Source: Bradysia coprophila
Lineage: Eukaryota > Arthropoda > Insecta > Diptera > Sciaridae
Reading direction: 5' to 3'
NCBI RefSeq assembly: GCF_014529535.1
Contig: NW_023503493.1
Location: 19,004,001-19,068,000 of the forward strand
Length of the DNA stretch: 64,000 nt
Shown: piece by piece, positions 35,601-48,730 of the stretch
How positions within the stretch are numbered: the first letter of the stretch is position 1
Layout of the letters: every line of letters starts with the position of its first letter
The notes under the pieces: generated by a model
The model's database searches: none
What the model was told of the DNA's origin: nothing
The model's input: the letters and a program-made list of their open reading frames with translations, nothing else
Translations under genes and position numbers: made by a program

Positions 35601-38600
35601 TATTCCTTGTAGGGTTTGTAGAATTATTGACTGTTGACTAATTTCTAATTTTACATGTAAAATGCAAAGGCTAAGTTGCATTTTTACCACCTTAATAAAT
35701 GTAGTTAGCTTGCTAGAGAGAGTATTGATACACTGCCGGTGTAATTTTCTTCAAAATGTTTAATTTTTATTGACCTTATCGTAAATAATTTCACATATAA
35801 AACTAACGACGGCAACAGCGCACCCATAGTAAAATATAAGGAAGAATCCTTCAATATTACCGTAATTCAATGCGGATGGTGTACTCTTGTCGTTCGCTTT
35901 CAGTAGATTCATGTTAAGGTATTTTCTCAAGATATGTTCAATTAATCCTGCAGCGTCAAGAGACTCAATTAAAAGGTCGAATTCACTTACCAGGTAGAAA
36001 TTCTTTGTGAAATAAAATACGAACGAGGTCCCGAACAACGATTCTTTGCAAAATCTTAATGTAAAATTTTTTCGAGTGAGCGTATTCATGTACGACGTAC
36101 CCAAGAAGTGTTTAAACACAACTCCTCGGAAAGACGGATCCAACGTTAAATGCGAATATTTGGTAGTTTCGTCATCACCAATTACCTTGTGTCTGAGTAA
36201 ACAAATTATAGAATGCATTAGTATGTACCATGTATCAGCAACTCAAAGACTAATGGTGAAAGAACTATTTGACGTTTGTATACAAACCTTTGCATAAATT
36301 TTGATCCAGACAGTCGTACACTCAATGATTCATAAATGTAGAAAGTAAATTGATGTTCGATGAATTCGTCAAAAGTTTTTAGTTCCACTGCATTTATATC
36401 TCTCTTCGTTATATTAAAAAAAGCTCCTTGATATAAACTTCTCGTAATCAATGTGAAGAGTAAAAATATTGCTAGCAAGAATCGCGGAAAGTTGCTATTC
36501 GGTAGAATTTGCATTGGTCCACCAAGAAAAATTTTGTACACATTCAATATACTGCCCTCTACCTCTCTGCCAATCACATAATCGTGGTATATATTTGGAG
36601 TAAATTTTAAGGTTATTACAGTGCAACATGCTAGCAAGGCTACCATCCCAATGGATAACCAAGAAGCGAGGGTAAATGGAAGGAATATTTTTGTGATCGC
36701 ATCAATCAAAAACGGTGGTGGCACGACAAGAATGAGTTTGTCCGAATAGACCATTTTAGTGGGACTCATTAGTTCGGTTCTATTAGCATCCAATGACGTG
36801 TACATCACATCAACTTCATTATCAACTACAAGCTTCGACAATCCCGTTACTGTTTTGTTTGAATACACAAAGGTTATCGAAAAGTTCAAAATCTCACTAA
36901 TCATATTGATTATTTCAATTGCTGCCCCATTAAATTTTGGTGATTTACTTTTAATTTTTTTAATTATTATGTGAGGCTGTATATTATGGCATCCATAGCG
37001 TAACGGGCATCGATTGAGTTGTTTGAACTTTTCCGGGAAAAATACGTTTGTGGCCCACGTCAGCGATGTCTTGTTGAAATCATTTATTCGAATGGCCTGC
37101 GTATTGTCACATGATTTATTAATGAAAGGCATGTAGGTGAATGTCGAAACTAAGTGTGACGAAACAGGACTTGTGACAAGCACAGCAACATTGTATATGT
37201 ACATTTTCCAGAAGTTTAAAAATATATTTTCAATTTCATGTAAATTATGACTGCCATAAATAATTACGAAATGTCCACTTATCCAGAACAAATTGCTTTG
37301 AATTAAACACTCAAGAAAGCTTTTAAATTCGGCATATCGTCGAAAATGTAGTATTGTTGCACCAACTTTCCGGTCTTTTATATGAAAATTTTTGGTTTTT
37401 AAATCATTTACATCTACTGTTATTGGAAGATCATGCAACTGAAGAAAATTTTCCACAATTTCACTATTCGAATTCATTACCATCACCATGGCTTTATTAC
37501 TTTCTACAATTAGTTTCGAAATCATTATCGCATCAGCAATATTTGGCTCGGCCAAATTTTCAATTTTTGTAGTTAGATTATCAGACGTTGACAATGATAC
37601 GTGCATAAAACATACAAGTTTCAATAGCATTTCGGACGTCGTCATTTTTATTCAATATGACAGCTTTTTGTTACGCCTAAATCTAATAACCGATTGCTTT
37701 TTATTTGAAAGGTTGAACAATTAGCCTTTCAGCTCCAATTAAGGTGTTATCATAGCACTGTGCTATGGTGTTATTCAAAAATGACGTATGCCGTTTTTCT
37801 TTACAGTTCTTTTAACACCTCTTTCGGTTGAGTACGTTTTGTAAGTTTCAGGAAACTAGTACCCTACCTAGCCCACCCTATGACAAAAAATAAACGAATA
37901 CGAGGTCAGCTTCGGGCGATAGATACAAGTTTTGCCCATTTCTGTGATTTAAATGTGTCATTTACGGACGAACCCTTAAGAAATAATAATAACAATACGC
38001 TTATAAATATTAAATGAAATTAAGTAAATGATATTGTTTATTGCCGAGACCATAATAACCCTCTAGTCTAGAGTAACTCGCAGGCATAAACATATTTTCG
38101 TATTATTCTAATGAATAAGTGATGTCACTGAAATGTAATGTGGTAAACCGTTTGATATCCATGCAAAGTACAGAAGCTTCGAAAAAATGAATCAAAGATT
38201 ATCAAAAACATTTTAGAAGATGACAAACTTGTAGGCCTCCGATCAACAAAATAAACACGCGAAAACTAGACTTTTTTTTATCCCGAGTTACGAGTTATGT
38301 AATGGATTTAACATGCTGTTGGCATGCAAATTTTTTTGGAACCTTGTTCAGGGCTCCGAGCTGACTAATAATACCCAAAAATATCAAAAGTGCATCGAAA
38401 TGCTCAGTTAAAATTCATTCAACCGCACCGTGGAGGGCGTCGAAAGTAGTGCTTGAAACATGAAAAGTACGGCCTTTGTATATCCCAACTTCTATCTCGT
38501 TTGAATTTTTCCTATTTTGTCCCTTGGTTAGCAAATAACTATTCTTAGGTGATTTTAAGTGATGTTGGTATTGGCAAGGGATTTTGCACTTTCACCGTTC

Positions 38601-41600
38601 TTTTTTTCACTCTTAATCCGTATTCATTGACCTCATGAAAAATTGGCTCAATTGTGGATATCCATTTATTTTGTCAAGGAAAGCTTTTATAGATATTAGA
38701 TGACTCGTGTTGTCTTGACCCATAAAATCGATGTTGGTTGGCAAATATTTTGAGAGAATTCGGCCTGCTTCCACTTCAATAAGATAAGTTGGGTGAAATC
38801 GTTAATCTCAGCTGTCAGTGCCTTCAAATTGAATGAAAGCAATGGCTGCAATTAATACATTTGTGAATTGGTTCCGAGAGTGCAACTCTTTGCTTGCTTC
38901 TAGGGTAATTTTAGGAGACACAAGATGTTGAAACCACCTGTTTGCTTATTTGTTTACCGTTTAATAGTATAGTCCCTGTTCGGTTAAAAAAAATGTTAAA
39001 TTAGGCTCTAAAATGTGAAAGTAACTCACGGTTTGTGAAGACGATTTTGCATAAATTTTTCCATCTTTGTTGCAATAGACGTTTTTCTTGCGGTATGTTC
39101 AACCACGGCAACTAAATTTCTTTTCGAGACCAAAATATTGAAATCAACTCGCGATCCCAACAATCCAAATTTATGAAGAATGTTTCTTTAGTCAACCTAT
39201 CTTTTCAATCCAATTCGGTATTTACTTTGGTATTATTTTGCATCACATATGTTCAACGTCTGTTTTTATTTGCTGCAATGGAAATTTCCTTTTAAAGGTG
39301 TTTCTTTCAGAGCGTTTAATTTTATAAGATCCACAATATAAAGTAAACAAAAATGTACAGAAAACACATGTGAATGATTTGTCGCTTACCTGTAACCTAC
39401 AGCTATACCTATTACCTGTATGGTTTATATAAAAAAGAAAAGAAAAAATTACCGACTGGATGTTTCACATGTGAATCAAAACTCAAATGACAGACAATTC
39501 AATTCAAAAAGCTCCAACCATATTCTCCTTATTATAACCTGTTGTAAGCTGTATTCCAGTCGATGAATATTGGAAGTACTTATACGTATTATGCGTAATT
39601 ATATATGGTTTTATTCAACTCCTCCAACATCAAACAAATGGTATGTTATATGGTCAAGTCCATATTGTGCGTTATGTATACATTTATGGCATTTATAATT
39701 AATGCATGTACTCACCCTGGTTGTTCTACATTTTTATAAGTAATGAGAGTGGTAGACCATTCGTGCACACATCCACTTTCTTATTTTCACAGAAATCGAA
39801 TCGAACTGTGAGGAAAGGTCTATGCCAAATCAATAAAATTTTATATTAACAGTGCAGAGGGTTGAGGGTATACATCGATGGATTTGATAAATACACAGCT
39901 TTTCCAATTCCCATTATTACCACCCGTTAATTATTTACTTTGCAAATAAAAAAAAAATTGTATCGTAGGTAATCCTTGTGTTTTATGCTCGTATGACATA
40001 CTGACTACTGTACATAGTGGTCGCTGTATACTGACCACAATCAATACTTAAACTTTATACGAGAAACTACTCATTTCGTATTTTCATATAACGTTGTGCC
40101 TTCATTCCAACATGACGACCTCATTCATATTTGCATTATGTAATTTTTAGAAGTTACTCGTAAAGTCCCAAGAGGTTTAATTGTAATTTGATACACTAAC
40201 TGTCTTTTGTAGCACTGAACGTTTTTGAGAAATATACACTCAAAGATAATCAAATTAACGAGAATTTTTATTGTTACAGATTCTGCATTTAAGCAGCAAC
40301 GGCTACCAGCATGGCAACCGATGTTAACAGCAGGCACAGTATTGCCCACATTCTTCATAATCGGAATCGCATTTATTCCGATCGGTGCGGCTCTGTTATA
40401 TTTTTCGAATGAGGTACGTGAGCACATAATTGATTACACGCTCTGCAACAAAACGGGAACGGACCAGACGTGTGCATCGATAATCCAAGCCAATCCAGCT
40501 GAAAACTGTACATGCCAAATCGACTTTGAACTGAAACGGGATATGGTTGGCGCTGTTTACATGTAAATAAACATCAGACAACAGGATAATCAAAGAACGA
40601 AAATTGAAACTCGTTTCTCTCTCAGGTATTACGGACTGAGTAACTACTATCAAAACCATCGACGTTACGTGAAATCGAGAGATGATGATCAGTTGTTGGG
40701 ACGGTTGGAATTGGAGCCATCATCTGACTGTACACCATTTGCCAAAACCGATGAAGGTACATGGATTGCACCATGTGGTGCAATTGCGAACTCTTTGTTT
40801 AACGATACTCTAAAGATCCAAATGAAAGATACTGGACGAATGGTACCACTGTTGCGCACAGGAATCGCTTGGCCATCGGATCGAAATATCAAATTCAGAA
40901 ATCCACCTGGAGATCTGGAGACAGGTTCGTTGCACTTCTAAGCTTTTCATTCACGTAAAAATGATTTCAATAAATCCGTCTTTTTGTGAAGCTCTGAAAA
41001 AGTTTGCTAAACCAAAAGCATGGTCTCGTGAACTTTGGCAATTGGACCTAGTTGAGCCGAGCAACAATGGATTTCAGGTAGATGTGGTCTAGTTGATGAT
41101 AAAGTTGAACAAACAGTTAAAACGTTTTTTTTTGCTTTTTATAGAACGAGGATTTGATTGTTTGGATGCGTACGGCAGCCTTGCCAACATTCCGTAAGCT
41201 TTACCGTCGCGTCGATCATGGTCAGGAATATTTTAGCGAGGGATTGCGTAATGGAAACTATACATTAATTGTTTCATATTGTGAGTTCATTATCGCTGAG
41301 TGGTTTCAATCAATCGATTAATTTTACATTTGAAATGTTTGCAGCCTATTCCGTTGCTGATTTTGATGGATCGAAAAAAATGATTCTATCGACCACTTCC
41401 ATACTCGGTGGAAAAAATCCATTTTTGGGCATTGCATATATTGTCGTCGGCTGTGTGTGTTTACTGTTAGGTGTCATTTTACTACTAATTCATGTCAAGT
41501 TCAGCAAAAGGTAGGTCGTTCCTTTATCCTGTTACTAATTTTAAATGATGTGAATGAAATAAATTTTTATTGTGCAATAAAAACCTGAATAGTTCAGTGC

Positions 41601-41710
41601 TTGTGCGTTGATGACCTGCGTCTTGATTAATTTTATTCTTGATATTTTCATTTGTTATCATCAGTCCCAACGAGATGATCAATGTAAACCAACGAACACC
41701 GTACACATAG
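32639..41710 (+). CDS. TMEM30A: CDC50A/TMEM30A, P4-ATPase flippase subunit
   Basis: Accessory subunit that escorts P4-ATPases out of the ER and is needed for phospholipid flipping. Seven exons join in phase to 356 aa: 32639-32693, 40280-40562, 40626-40924, 40992-41077, 41145-41280, 41345-41510, 41665-41710. Visible: cytosolic N-terminus, [20 protein letters not shown], first membrane span ([19 protein letters not shown]), lumenal domain with paired cysteines ([13 protein letters not shown]), [49 protein letters not shown]-glycosylation site NYT, second span ([20 protein letters not shown]) and a short tail. Length and order are normal for the family. The 7.6-kb first intron contains an antisense receptor gene and several repeats. 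AATAAA at 41916-41921 is a candidate end. Confidence 0.95.
33408..34588. mobile_element. CCCCGTACGA repeat family, copy 2
   Basis: 1.18 kb, ends AGCCCCGTACGA / TCGTACGGGGCT in inverted orientation. It has the same ordered landmarks as 17753-18793 but a much longer (GTCTGTCC)n tract. It lies in CDC50A intron 1, sense orientation. Open frames here only translate the microsatellite. No transposase seen. Confidence 0.75.
33537..33657. repeat. (GTCTGTCC)n microsatellite
   Basis: About 15 imperfect copies of an 8-bp unit alternating GTCTGTCC with TTCTGTCC, inside the 33.4-34.6 kb repeat element. Confidence 0.9.
34990..35330. repeat. Left arm of inverted repeat flanking the receptor gene
   Basis: Contains ATAGTTATTTG, CCGTACTTTTCATGTT, CAGCATGTAAAATCCATTA and a GGGATAAAA foldback (35228-35330). 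The same landmarks recur in reverse complement at about 38232-38560, on the other side of the antisense receptor gene. Similarity is patchy. Confidence 0.6.
35760..37645 (-). CDS. Divergent ionotropic receptor (IR), nested antisense
   Basis: Ligand-gated ion channel of the chemosensory IR branch of the glutamate receptor family. Two exons, 36288-37645 and 35760-36192, join in phase to 596 aa, a typical IR length. The N-terminus begins [18 protein letters not shown] (signal-peptide-like). An S1 ligand-binding half (about residues 210-320) precedes M1 ([21 protein letters not shown]), pore region, M2 ([20 protein letters not shown], with the IR-typical SLYQG), S2 and M3 ([20 protein letters not shown]). 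Canonical glutamate-binding residues are not evident, as usual for divergent IRs. It sits in the first intron of CDC50A on the opposite strand and between inverted repeats. No disruption seen. I cannot assign a subfamily. Confidence 0.9.
38232..38560. repeat. Right arm of inverted repeat flanking the receptor gene
   Basis: Reverse-complement counterpart of 34990-35330, with a half-copy of the GGGATAAAA foldback at its left edge (TTTTTTTATCCCGAG) and then CCATTACATAACTC in reverse, GTAGTGCTTGAAACATG and AAATAACTATTCTTA. Non-coding. Confidence 0.6.
38561..40279. other. Remainder of CDC50A intron 1
   Basis: 1.7 kb of AT-rich sequence with no gene or clear repeat that I can identify. Confidence 0.5.
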
Positions 41711-44700
41711 TGACATTTACCTAAAAGATGCTGCGAGGCCAGAGACTTTTTAACCAAATTTGTGAGTGTTATTAACGGACGCTGAAGTTTTATTGTGAAC
41801 CACACAGAATCTATAATTATATTGTTGTTTGAATGTAAAAGGAAAAATGCACATAAAAATCAATTATTTAGTTAAATTATGAATTGTTGATGGGTTTTAG
41901 GATTTTATTTTTTAAAATAAACAGAAAAAGCGCCTTTTTAACCAACTATACATTTAATATTACGCTTTCGATGTCAACAAATTAAAATAAAAAAACGAAA
42001 ATCTAACTCTATTAATTTTGACATCATCCTAAACATTATTATAGTGTCGTAACAACGTCCAATCACTTGCACCTAATTTTTAACTGGAACAAAATTTTTA
42101 TTCAAATCTATAAACACAAATGGAAACAATTTATATTTAATTAGAAGATAGAAATTTTTAATTTATTGCAAGTTTTGTTAAAATGAAAATTTGTTGTCAT
42201 CTGTGAAAAGCATTGCTTTTTTATATAAAATATAGACCACACCACTTTAACATAACTCAAGGAAATTGTGTTTTATTGTTTTAGCCCTGTACGTACGAAT
42301 TTCAATGGGCTATTAGATTTACTAAGTCGTATTGTAACATTGAATTCCGAATCACAAGAATTCGCAATCTGTCCATATTCAACTTTGAGCAACTGATTTT
42401 TGCAGATGTCTTCGAGTTTTATAGTTTTCGAAGTTGATTTTAAATGGATTTTAAGTGGACGGAGAGTGAATATTCGTACCTTAGTGTGAATAGCATCCAC
42501 AATAATTCTTCGACACCCACTTACATCTCTGTCTCTCTTGTGAATTTTATGTTGAGTAATTTCAATTAATAAAATTCACAATAATCGTTGCATGTACGTT
42601 TCGAATGATAGAATTCAAACATCCACAGATATACTTTAACTAATCATATTCGGTTGGGTATTATGTACCATAAACTTTTTGGAAACTAAAGTCATTCCAG
42701 AATTTTTTTTAAATAAAATTTTATTAACTAATTTGGCTAACATGCGGGTTGGTTGGAATTATTTGTTTATGCATAAATTAGCAACAGCTGGTCTCTATTG
42801 CATTGTCAGTACGATCTACATTTATTGTTTGGTAGTCGTCAAACACACGCGTATTAAAAATAGCTCGATATTTACATAGCAAAAAAAAACTTTCAATTTT
42901 CGCCGGCTGAAGAGAAACCAACTGTTGCTAACTCATAACTAATAAAAAAAAAGGATTGCTATAGCTCTTCCCATTATCGATAACAGATGATTGTTTCTTG
43001 AAGGTATTTCGCACGAAAAGATTCGTATGGGCTTTGCGTAGCCGCGGCTAGCCGGTTTGTTTTGAATGTACGTGCGTTAATTAATTAAATCTGGCATGAA
43101 AACCACACTCCAAAAAAGTAAATGATAAATTGGCTACAATTGGTGTAGATCCGGCGTCTGCTACTGACCACATCTTAGTACATCATCGCAGAGTAATCAT
43201 AATATCATTGTTGCAAAATCTGTGATTTGACGCGGAAATGTGAAGTGTTAACGCTTAATAAAAGAATTGAATTGAGCTTTTGTTTTTAAAGACAATCAAT
43301 TTTCGTTTTACGGAATTAACGTAAGGTATATTGTGGAAGTTATTGTTCTTTGTGAAATGAAATTTAGGCAGTATAATAGAATAGAATAATAAAAATTTGG
43401 ATAATTTGTGCAAATTGAAGAATTGTCTCAGCTTTTCTTGCATCTTAAATGTGTAGAATTAGTTTAAAGTTTCGGGTGCATCTACTCATATTTCTACTCA
43501 CAGACAATTTTTTAAATATTAGAAAAAAAATTCCATTTTCAGCTGAACTTTACTAAGTACACAGGTACACCTGTTTTTACCTAAATAATTGCCTACTTCA
43601 TGAAAATAATACTCCTCTGTATTAAGAAAATTTTCTGTTTAGTCATACCACATATGGAGGATAAAAAGTCTGTGCCTTTGAGTCAAACAAACAATTCAAT
43701 ATTTTTTACATTTACATAGCAAACATATTTTTCAATTTCAAATTCCAGCACTCCATTTTTCCCGAGCCGATTAGCAATTGCAGAAAAACAGTTTTTTCAA
43801 TTTATAATTAGTCAAGATTCTGTGCTCGTAGGTAGACCATTTCATTACTGATGATTTTTTTTTTTTTTTTTGTAAAATTAGCAAAGATATCTGTTTTTGA
43901 ATATTTATATTTCAATATTTGCTCTAGAGTTTAAAATATTTCACGATTTTGTATTAAATTTGGCAGTCGTCTGAATCAATTGATAATGAAAATATTCTTA
44001 AGTGCTCCAATGAGGAATGTGACACACCTCTAACAAATGGTTTTATCGTGAAGCTCGTCAGTAGTGGTTACTTTCGCACTAATTTATTTCACCGGAAATT
44101 TAAATAAAGCGTCTCCCCTAAAACGTAATTCCTAAGATTACCGTCGACATTTTATTTCTACTGGGTCATCTCTTCTGCAACTCACATCACATCGATCACA
44201 TCACACCAAACGACAATAGGTTTGTTCCAATTAACTGTAAACCCGAATTTTGACAACACGAACGACAATGATTTCACATCCACAGAGATGAACAATTTTT
44301 CTTGTAAATTTTTCGTTAAAATTTTCGTCAACCTGAATGTTGAGGTTAAGTTGCCTTCTGGTGGATGAAATTTGACATTTCGAAATGACATTGGAACAAA
44401 CCTACATATACATCATTTTCCTCGTCATTTTCATGACCTTGTAAACTTCAGACACGATCCCATCCCGGCTGCCAGACATGTCGAATGAATTGAACGAGTG
44501 ATTTGTACATAGTTAACGTCAATTGATTGACGTTAATGACAACTTAACGAAAACTAAAGTGGGGTTACGTTAATTAGTACCCTATAATGAAAACGATGTG
44601 TACATGATTGTCCATAATAAATTTTTCATCACTTTGGTGACTTTCACGAAGCATAAAATCTGAATTAAATCACATCGAAATCACCGAAATTATTACATTT

Positions 44701-45587
44701 TTCACAACCAACACTAATCTTTTTTGGTTTGGTGAATTGACGTTCAAAAACAAAACTCATGTTACGATTAACGACTTTAACGACGATTTTCTTCGTTAAA
44801 CCATATTTGACTAAGTTCAAGGTGGATGCGATTTAAGTGTGAAATTGAGTGGGAAGAGCTATTTTCTTAGATTTTCTTTTTGTAAATTTTATTTTAACGT
44901 GACAATATTTTAAGAATGCTCGATATACGAGTTTCTTATTTTTGTGTTTCTGCTGAGATGTGACAAAATATCGCGAAAAAATTTGATTAGTCCCTTCCTT
45001 ATTTAAATTGTTTTTATTTTTGAATGATTGTTTCACGCTAATTATCATCTCATATCGAAACGAATTTAAGTGTGTCACCTGTTTCGATTGATTTTAAAGC
45101 GTAATTAAGAAAATTGATCGGATATATTCTTGGATTCATCGTCTGGAAAAGTTTATAAGTTCCAAAGTACTGCATGACAGAAAAGTGATAAGTACGCTCG
45201 AAGTTGGGCTCCCAAAATTTAAATCGTATTAGTCGGTACTCAGTTACTCGGTTAAGACTCAGAACTATAGAACCATTCTCCATAATCTTTCATTTTAATC
45301 TTTGGACACCCCAAAGAATTAAAAATTAACAGCCAGCTAATTGTTTATTGTTAAATTTTAAACTGTGCAGCAATTATATCGACCACCGTACATTAGGCTA
45401 AATCCAGTTAGATTACTTTATATATACAAGTAACAAGTTTAAGTAGCATTCCAAAATTATTCAATTAATTATATATATGCATTATACCTCAATCATTTCA
45501 CTAAAAGTAACCATGAGGATTAGTTGACCAAAAAAAATCTTATCAAATACAGGCATAACATTTTGTTTAAATCATATCCTACTAAAC
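41711..45587. other. Intergenic, CDC50A to SLC4
   Basis: 3.9 kb without a recognisable gene on either strand. It includes the CDC50A 3'UTR, a possible degraded CCCCGTACGA-type fragment near 42283-42510, a fragment with TTATCGATAACAGATGATT near 42975 also seen at 22400, and the inverted-repeat element at 44217-44405. Confidence 0.5.
44217..44405. mobile_element. AGGTTTGTTCCAA repeat family, copy 2
   Basis: Inverted ends AGGTTTGTTCCAA and TTGGAACAAACCT enclose 160 bp of non-coding DNA; related to 32016-32216 in inverse orientation. Confidence 0.6.
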
Positions 45588-48500
45588 ATGGACAAGAGGA
45601 GACGTTACCGTCACGCAAAGCCAGTAATTGTACAATTGAAATGTTTGCACGGAAATGATGACAATGGACAATGTCAAACATCTTCGCAATTCAGTGGAAA
45701 TCTCCCATCAGATAGACACTTGATGGCGAATGTGAAAAATTATATTGGAAATGGAGTTCTATTGCTTGATATTGAAGAAAGTGATTTGCAAAAGGTTATA
45801 ATTAGGGTGGCAGAACAGGTGCTGTATGATAGTCAAACAATGTGAGTGTTTTTATTGTGGAATTGAAAACATTTTTCTTAGATGGTGTCTGATAGAGTCA
45901 TAGAAAAGTTCGACATAAAAACGGTATCCAATGTATTTCTATTAATGGAGCATCCAACTTTAAAGGAAACGACTTTGTTAGAGGTATGAAGGTCCTATGG
46001 AAATTTAATTTAATTTTAAATCGATAACCTTAGGTTTTGTATAAATAGTCTTGCACGGACACTGTTTTACACTCTCTGTTTGACCTTTGAATAATTAAAA
46101 CTCTAGTTATTAGCTTGTCATGCACTAAATACTGAGAAATCAACTTCTTTACATGATCCTTGCACCCATCTAGCATCTGTGAAACGGAAACAAAAATATC
46201 TCAGAATTAAAATATTTTTACTCGTCTTAATTAGAAACTCAAACCTAATGGCATTCACTGTAAGGACACCGAAATAATCGACATTCAGAAACTTACATGC
46301 AGTAATGGCAACTACATCAAAAACCTCCAAATAGAATCTAGCCAGCAGTCACAAGAATCTGGTCTTGTTGTGGTAACGTATGAAGATACATTATTTAACA
46401 TCTCATTTCTCATTTTCCACTTTCAACAAGGTGGCTAATGCTGACTTTATCCTAAAACCAACAATATCATTTGTTCGGCTCGAGAACCCAGTATGCTTTC
46501 CACAAACACTAAATTTCGATTTGCCAGTCCGATTTCTGTTTGTTTTATTGGTACCAGCGACACAAAACAATCCTACGTACTTAGATGTGGGAAATAGTTT
46601 GTGGACAGTATTATTTGAAGATGAATTGCTGCCGTATAGCGTCAAAACGAAAGACGAACTAATCACAGGAATTGAGAAAATTTGGGAAAATAACCAACCT
46701 AAGCAGAAGGAAATTAATTATGAAGATGAGGAGCACAGTAATTTACTTCGTAGAAAAAATTTCGAGCAAAAAATTACTTCGTTTAACCCTTTGCTAAAAA
46801 CGAATCGACTATGGGGTGGACTTATTAACGATATTTCTCGCCGTCTACCTCACTACAAGTCTGATTATTGTGATGGACTAAATCGACAAGTGATTGCGGC
46901 TTCAATATTTCTTTACTTTGGAGTACTTTCGACTGCCATCACATTCGGCGGTTTAATGTCCGGCAAAACGAACAATTTAATGGGAATATCGGAAACATTG
47001 CTAGCAACATCGATAATGGGAATTGTTTTTCATATAGTCTCAGCGCAGCCATTGGTGATAGTCGGTGGGACTGGTCCATTGTTACTTTTCGACGAAGCTC
47101 TGTTCCAGTTGTGTCAGTTCTACGATATCGACTTCTTGACGATTCGCATTTATATTGGAATTTGGCTGGGATTGATTGCTGTGACTATAGCAGCATTTGA
47201 TGGTTGTGTTTATTTAAAATTGCTGACTCGCTTTACGCAGGAATTGTTTGCATCGCTGATCTCTTTGATATTTATTATGGAAGCGGTCTTTAAAGTCATT
47301 GATGTATTCGAAGTTCATCCGATTTCAGTTGAAACTAATGACACTAATTCTTCATCGGAATCATATTCTAATGAGTCAGGCGATGTCATAAGTGAAACAA
47401 TTGGTTCGAAGGATATTCATGAACCAAATACTGCCTTATTCTGCGCCATATTATCGATAGGAACATTTGTGTTAGCCTACTGTCTAAGAGCCTTCCGGAA
47501 TTCGCATTTCCTTGGACGGAGTATACGCCGGGCAATAGGAGACTTTGGTGTGCCCATTTCAATATCAGTTTTCGTCTATTTATCCTATTTGGTGCCACAA
47601 ATCTACACCGAAAAATTAATCGTCCCGGAGGGTTTATCACCAACAGATCCAAACGCTAGATCATGGGTTATTCCTTTCAATGCTCTTCCTATATGGGTAC
47701 CGTTCATTTCTGTATTGGCAGCGTTGTTAGTCTACGTTCTGATATTCATGGAGACTCAAATTTCCGAATTGATACTCGATTCCCGAGGATTGAAAAAAGG
47801 ATCTGGCTTCCATGTGGACATTGTGATAATTTGTCTGGTGAATGTGGTGTTTGGATTTTTAGGAATGCCATGGCAGTCGGGTGCCACAATCAGGTCTGTT
47901 ACGCATGTGTCGGCTGTAACAACAATGTCAGAGTAAGCTTGAATCTTAATTAAGTTAGAAATTCAAATTCAATAGTGATTTTGTGATCTGGCAGACGATC
48001 GAAAGAAAGTGGCGTACCGCAGCAATTAATTGTGAAAGAGCAACGTGTTTCCGGCTTGATAATTTCTATCTGCATCGGATTATCTGTTATTATGGCACCG
48101 ATTCTGCGAAATATTCCTGTTTCGATACTGTACGGAGTCTTCTTTTATATGGGAATCGTTTCGATTAGTGGAGTACAATTCTTGCATAGGTACAAAAATC
48201 AAAACAACACCTTTTACAGACGACAACTCCAGCAACGTCAAATATGAAGTAAAAGTATTTCAGTCTGTTACAAATCAAAAGAAGTAACAGAATTGATGGA
48301 CTTGTTGTCTGTAGAAGGTAAGCATTTCTCATGTTCATTACTGAAGAGACTTTTCCTTTTGTTTAGAGTACGACTTCTATTTACGCCAACTAAGTATCAT
48401 GGTTCCGAAGCGTATGTTCAGCGAGTACCTACATGGAAGATGCATATCTTTACATGTGTTCAGGTTCTTGCTTTATGTGCTCTGTGGATTGTGAAGTCGT

Positions 48501-48730
48501 CTAGATTTTCTCTAGCTCTGCCATTCGTTTTACTTTTGATGGTTCCTCTAAAGCAGAAACTAGCAACTTACTATACTGTAACTGAAATGGATGTGGTAAG
48601 TTGAAAACGAGTTCATTTGGTTATGTTTTATAACACCAAAACTTTACTTAAACAGCTCGATGGAAATTTACCAGACGTGGATATTAAAGATGAACCTGAT
48701 TTTTACGAACAGTCACATTTACCGGCGTGA
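45588..48730 (+). CDS. SLC4 anion exchanger (Cl-/HCO3-), short N-terminus
   Basis: Plasma-membrane bicarbonate/chloride exchanger. Eight exons join in phase to 850 aa: 45588-45841, 45896-45983, 46107-46178, 46235-46372, 46431-47932, 47995-48189, 48367-48595, 48656-48730. The cytoplasmic part has GVLLLDIEESDLQKVI and ISFVRLENPV...LPVRFLFVLLVP; the membrane part starts RLWGGLINDISRRLPHY and includes AITFGGLMSG, AQPLVIVGGTGPLLLFDEAL, RFTQELFASLISLIFI, DFGVPISI, KKGSGFHVDIV, GMPWQSGATIRSVTHVSA, VKEQRVSGLI and WIVKSSRFSLALPF (the transport lysine of AE proteins). The end is acidic (LPDVDIKDEPDFYEQ). The upstream block of typical AE proteins (PHEVFVEL...RWIKFEE) is absent between CDC50A and the ATG, so the N-terminus is short or an upstream exon was missed. 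Small N-terminal exons are less certain than the rest. AATAAA 48756-48761. Confidence 0.9.

Noticed and set aside
46380-46430. Start of the SLC4 protein at MKIHYL
   Set aside because: This segment is the intron before the fifth exon; splice signals and family homology show that the coding exon begins at 46431.
48260-48318. Extra exon in SLC4 between 48189 and 48367
   Set aside because: It would break the conserved FLHR-VRLLFTPTKYH junction; treated as intron.
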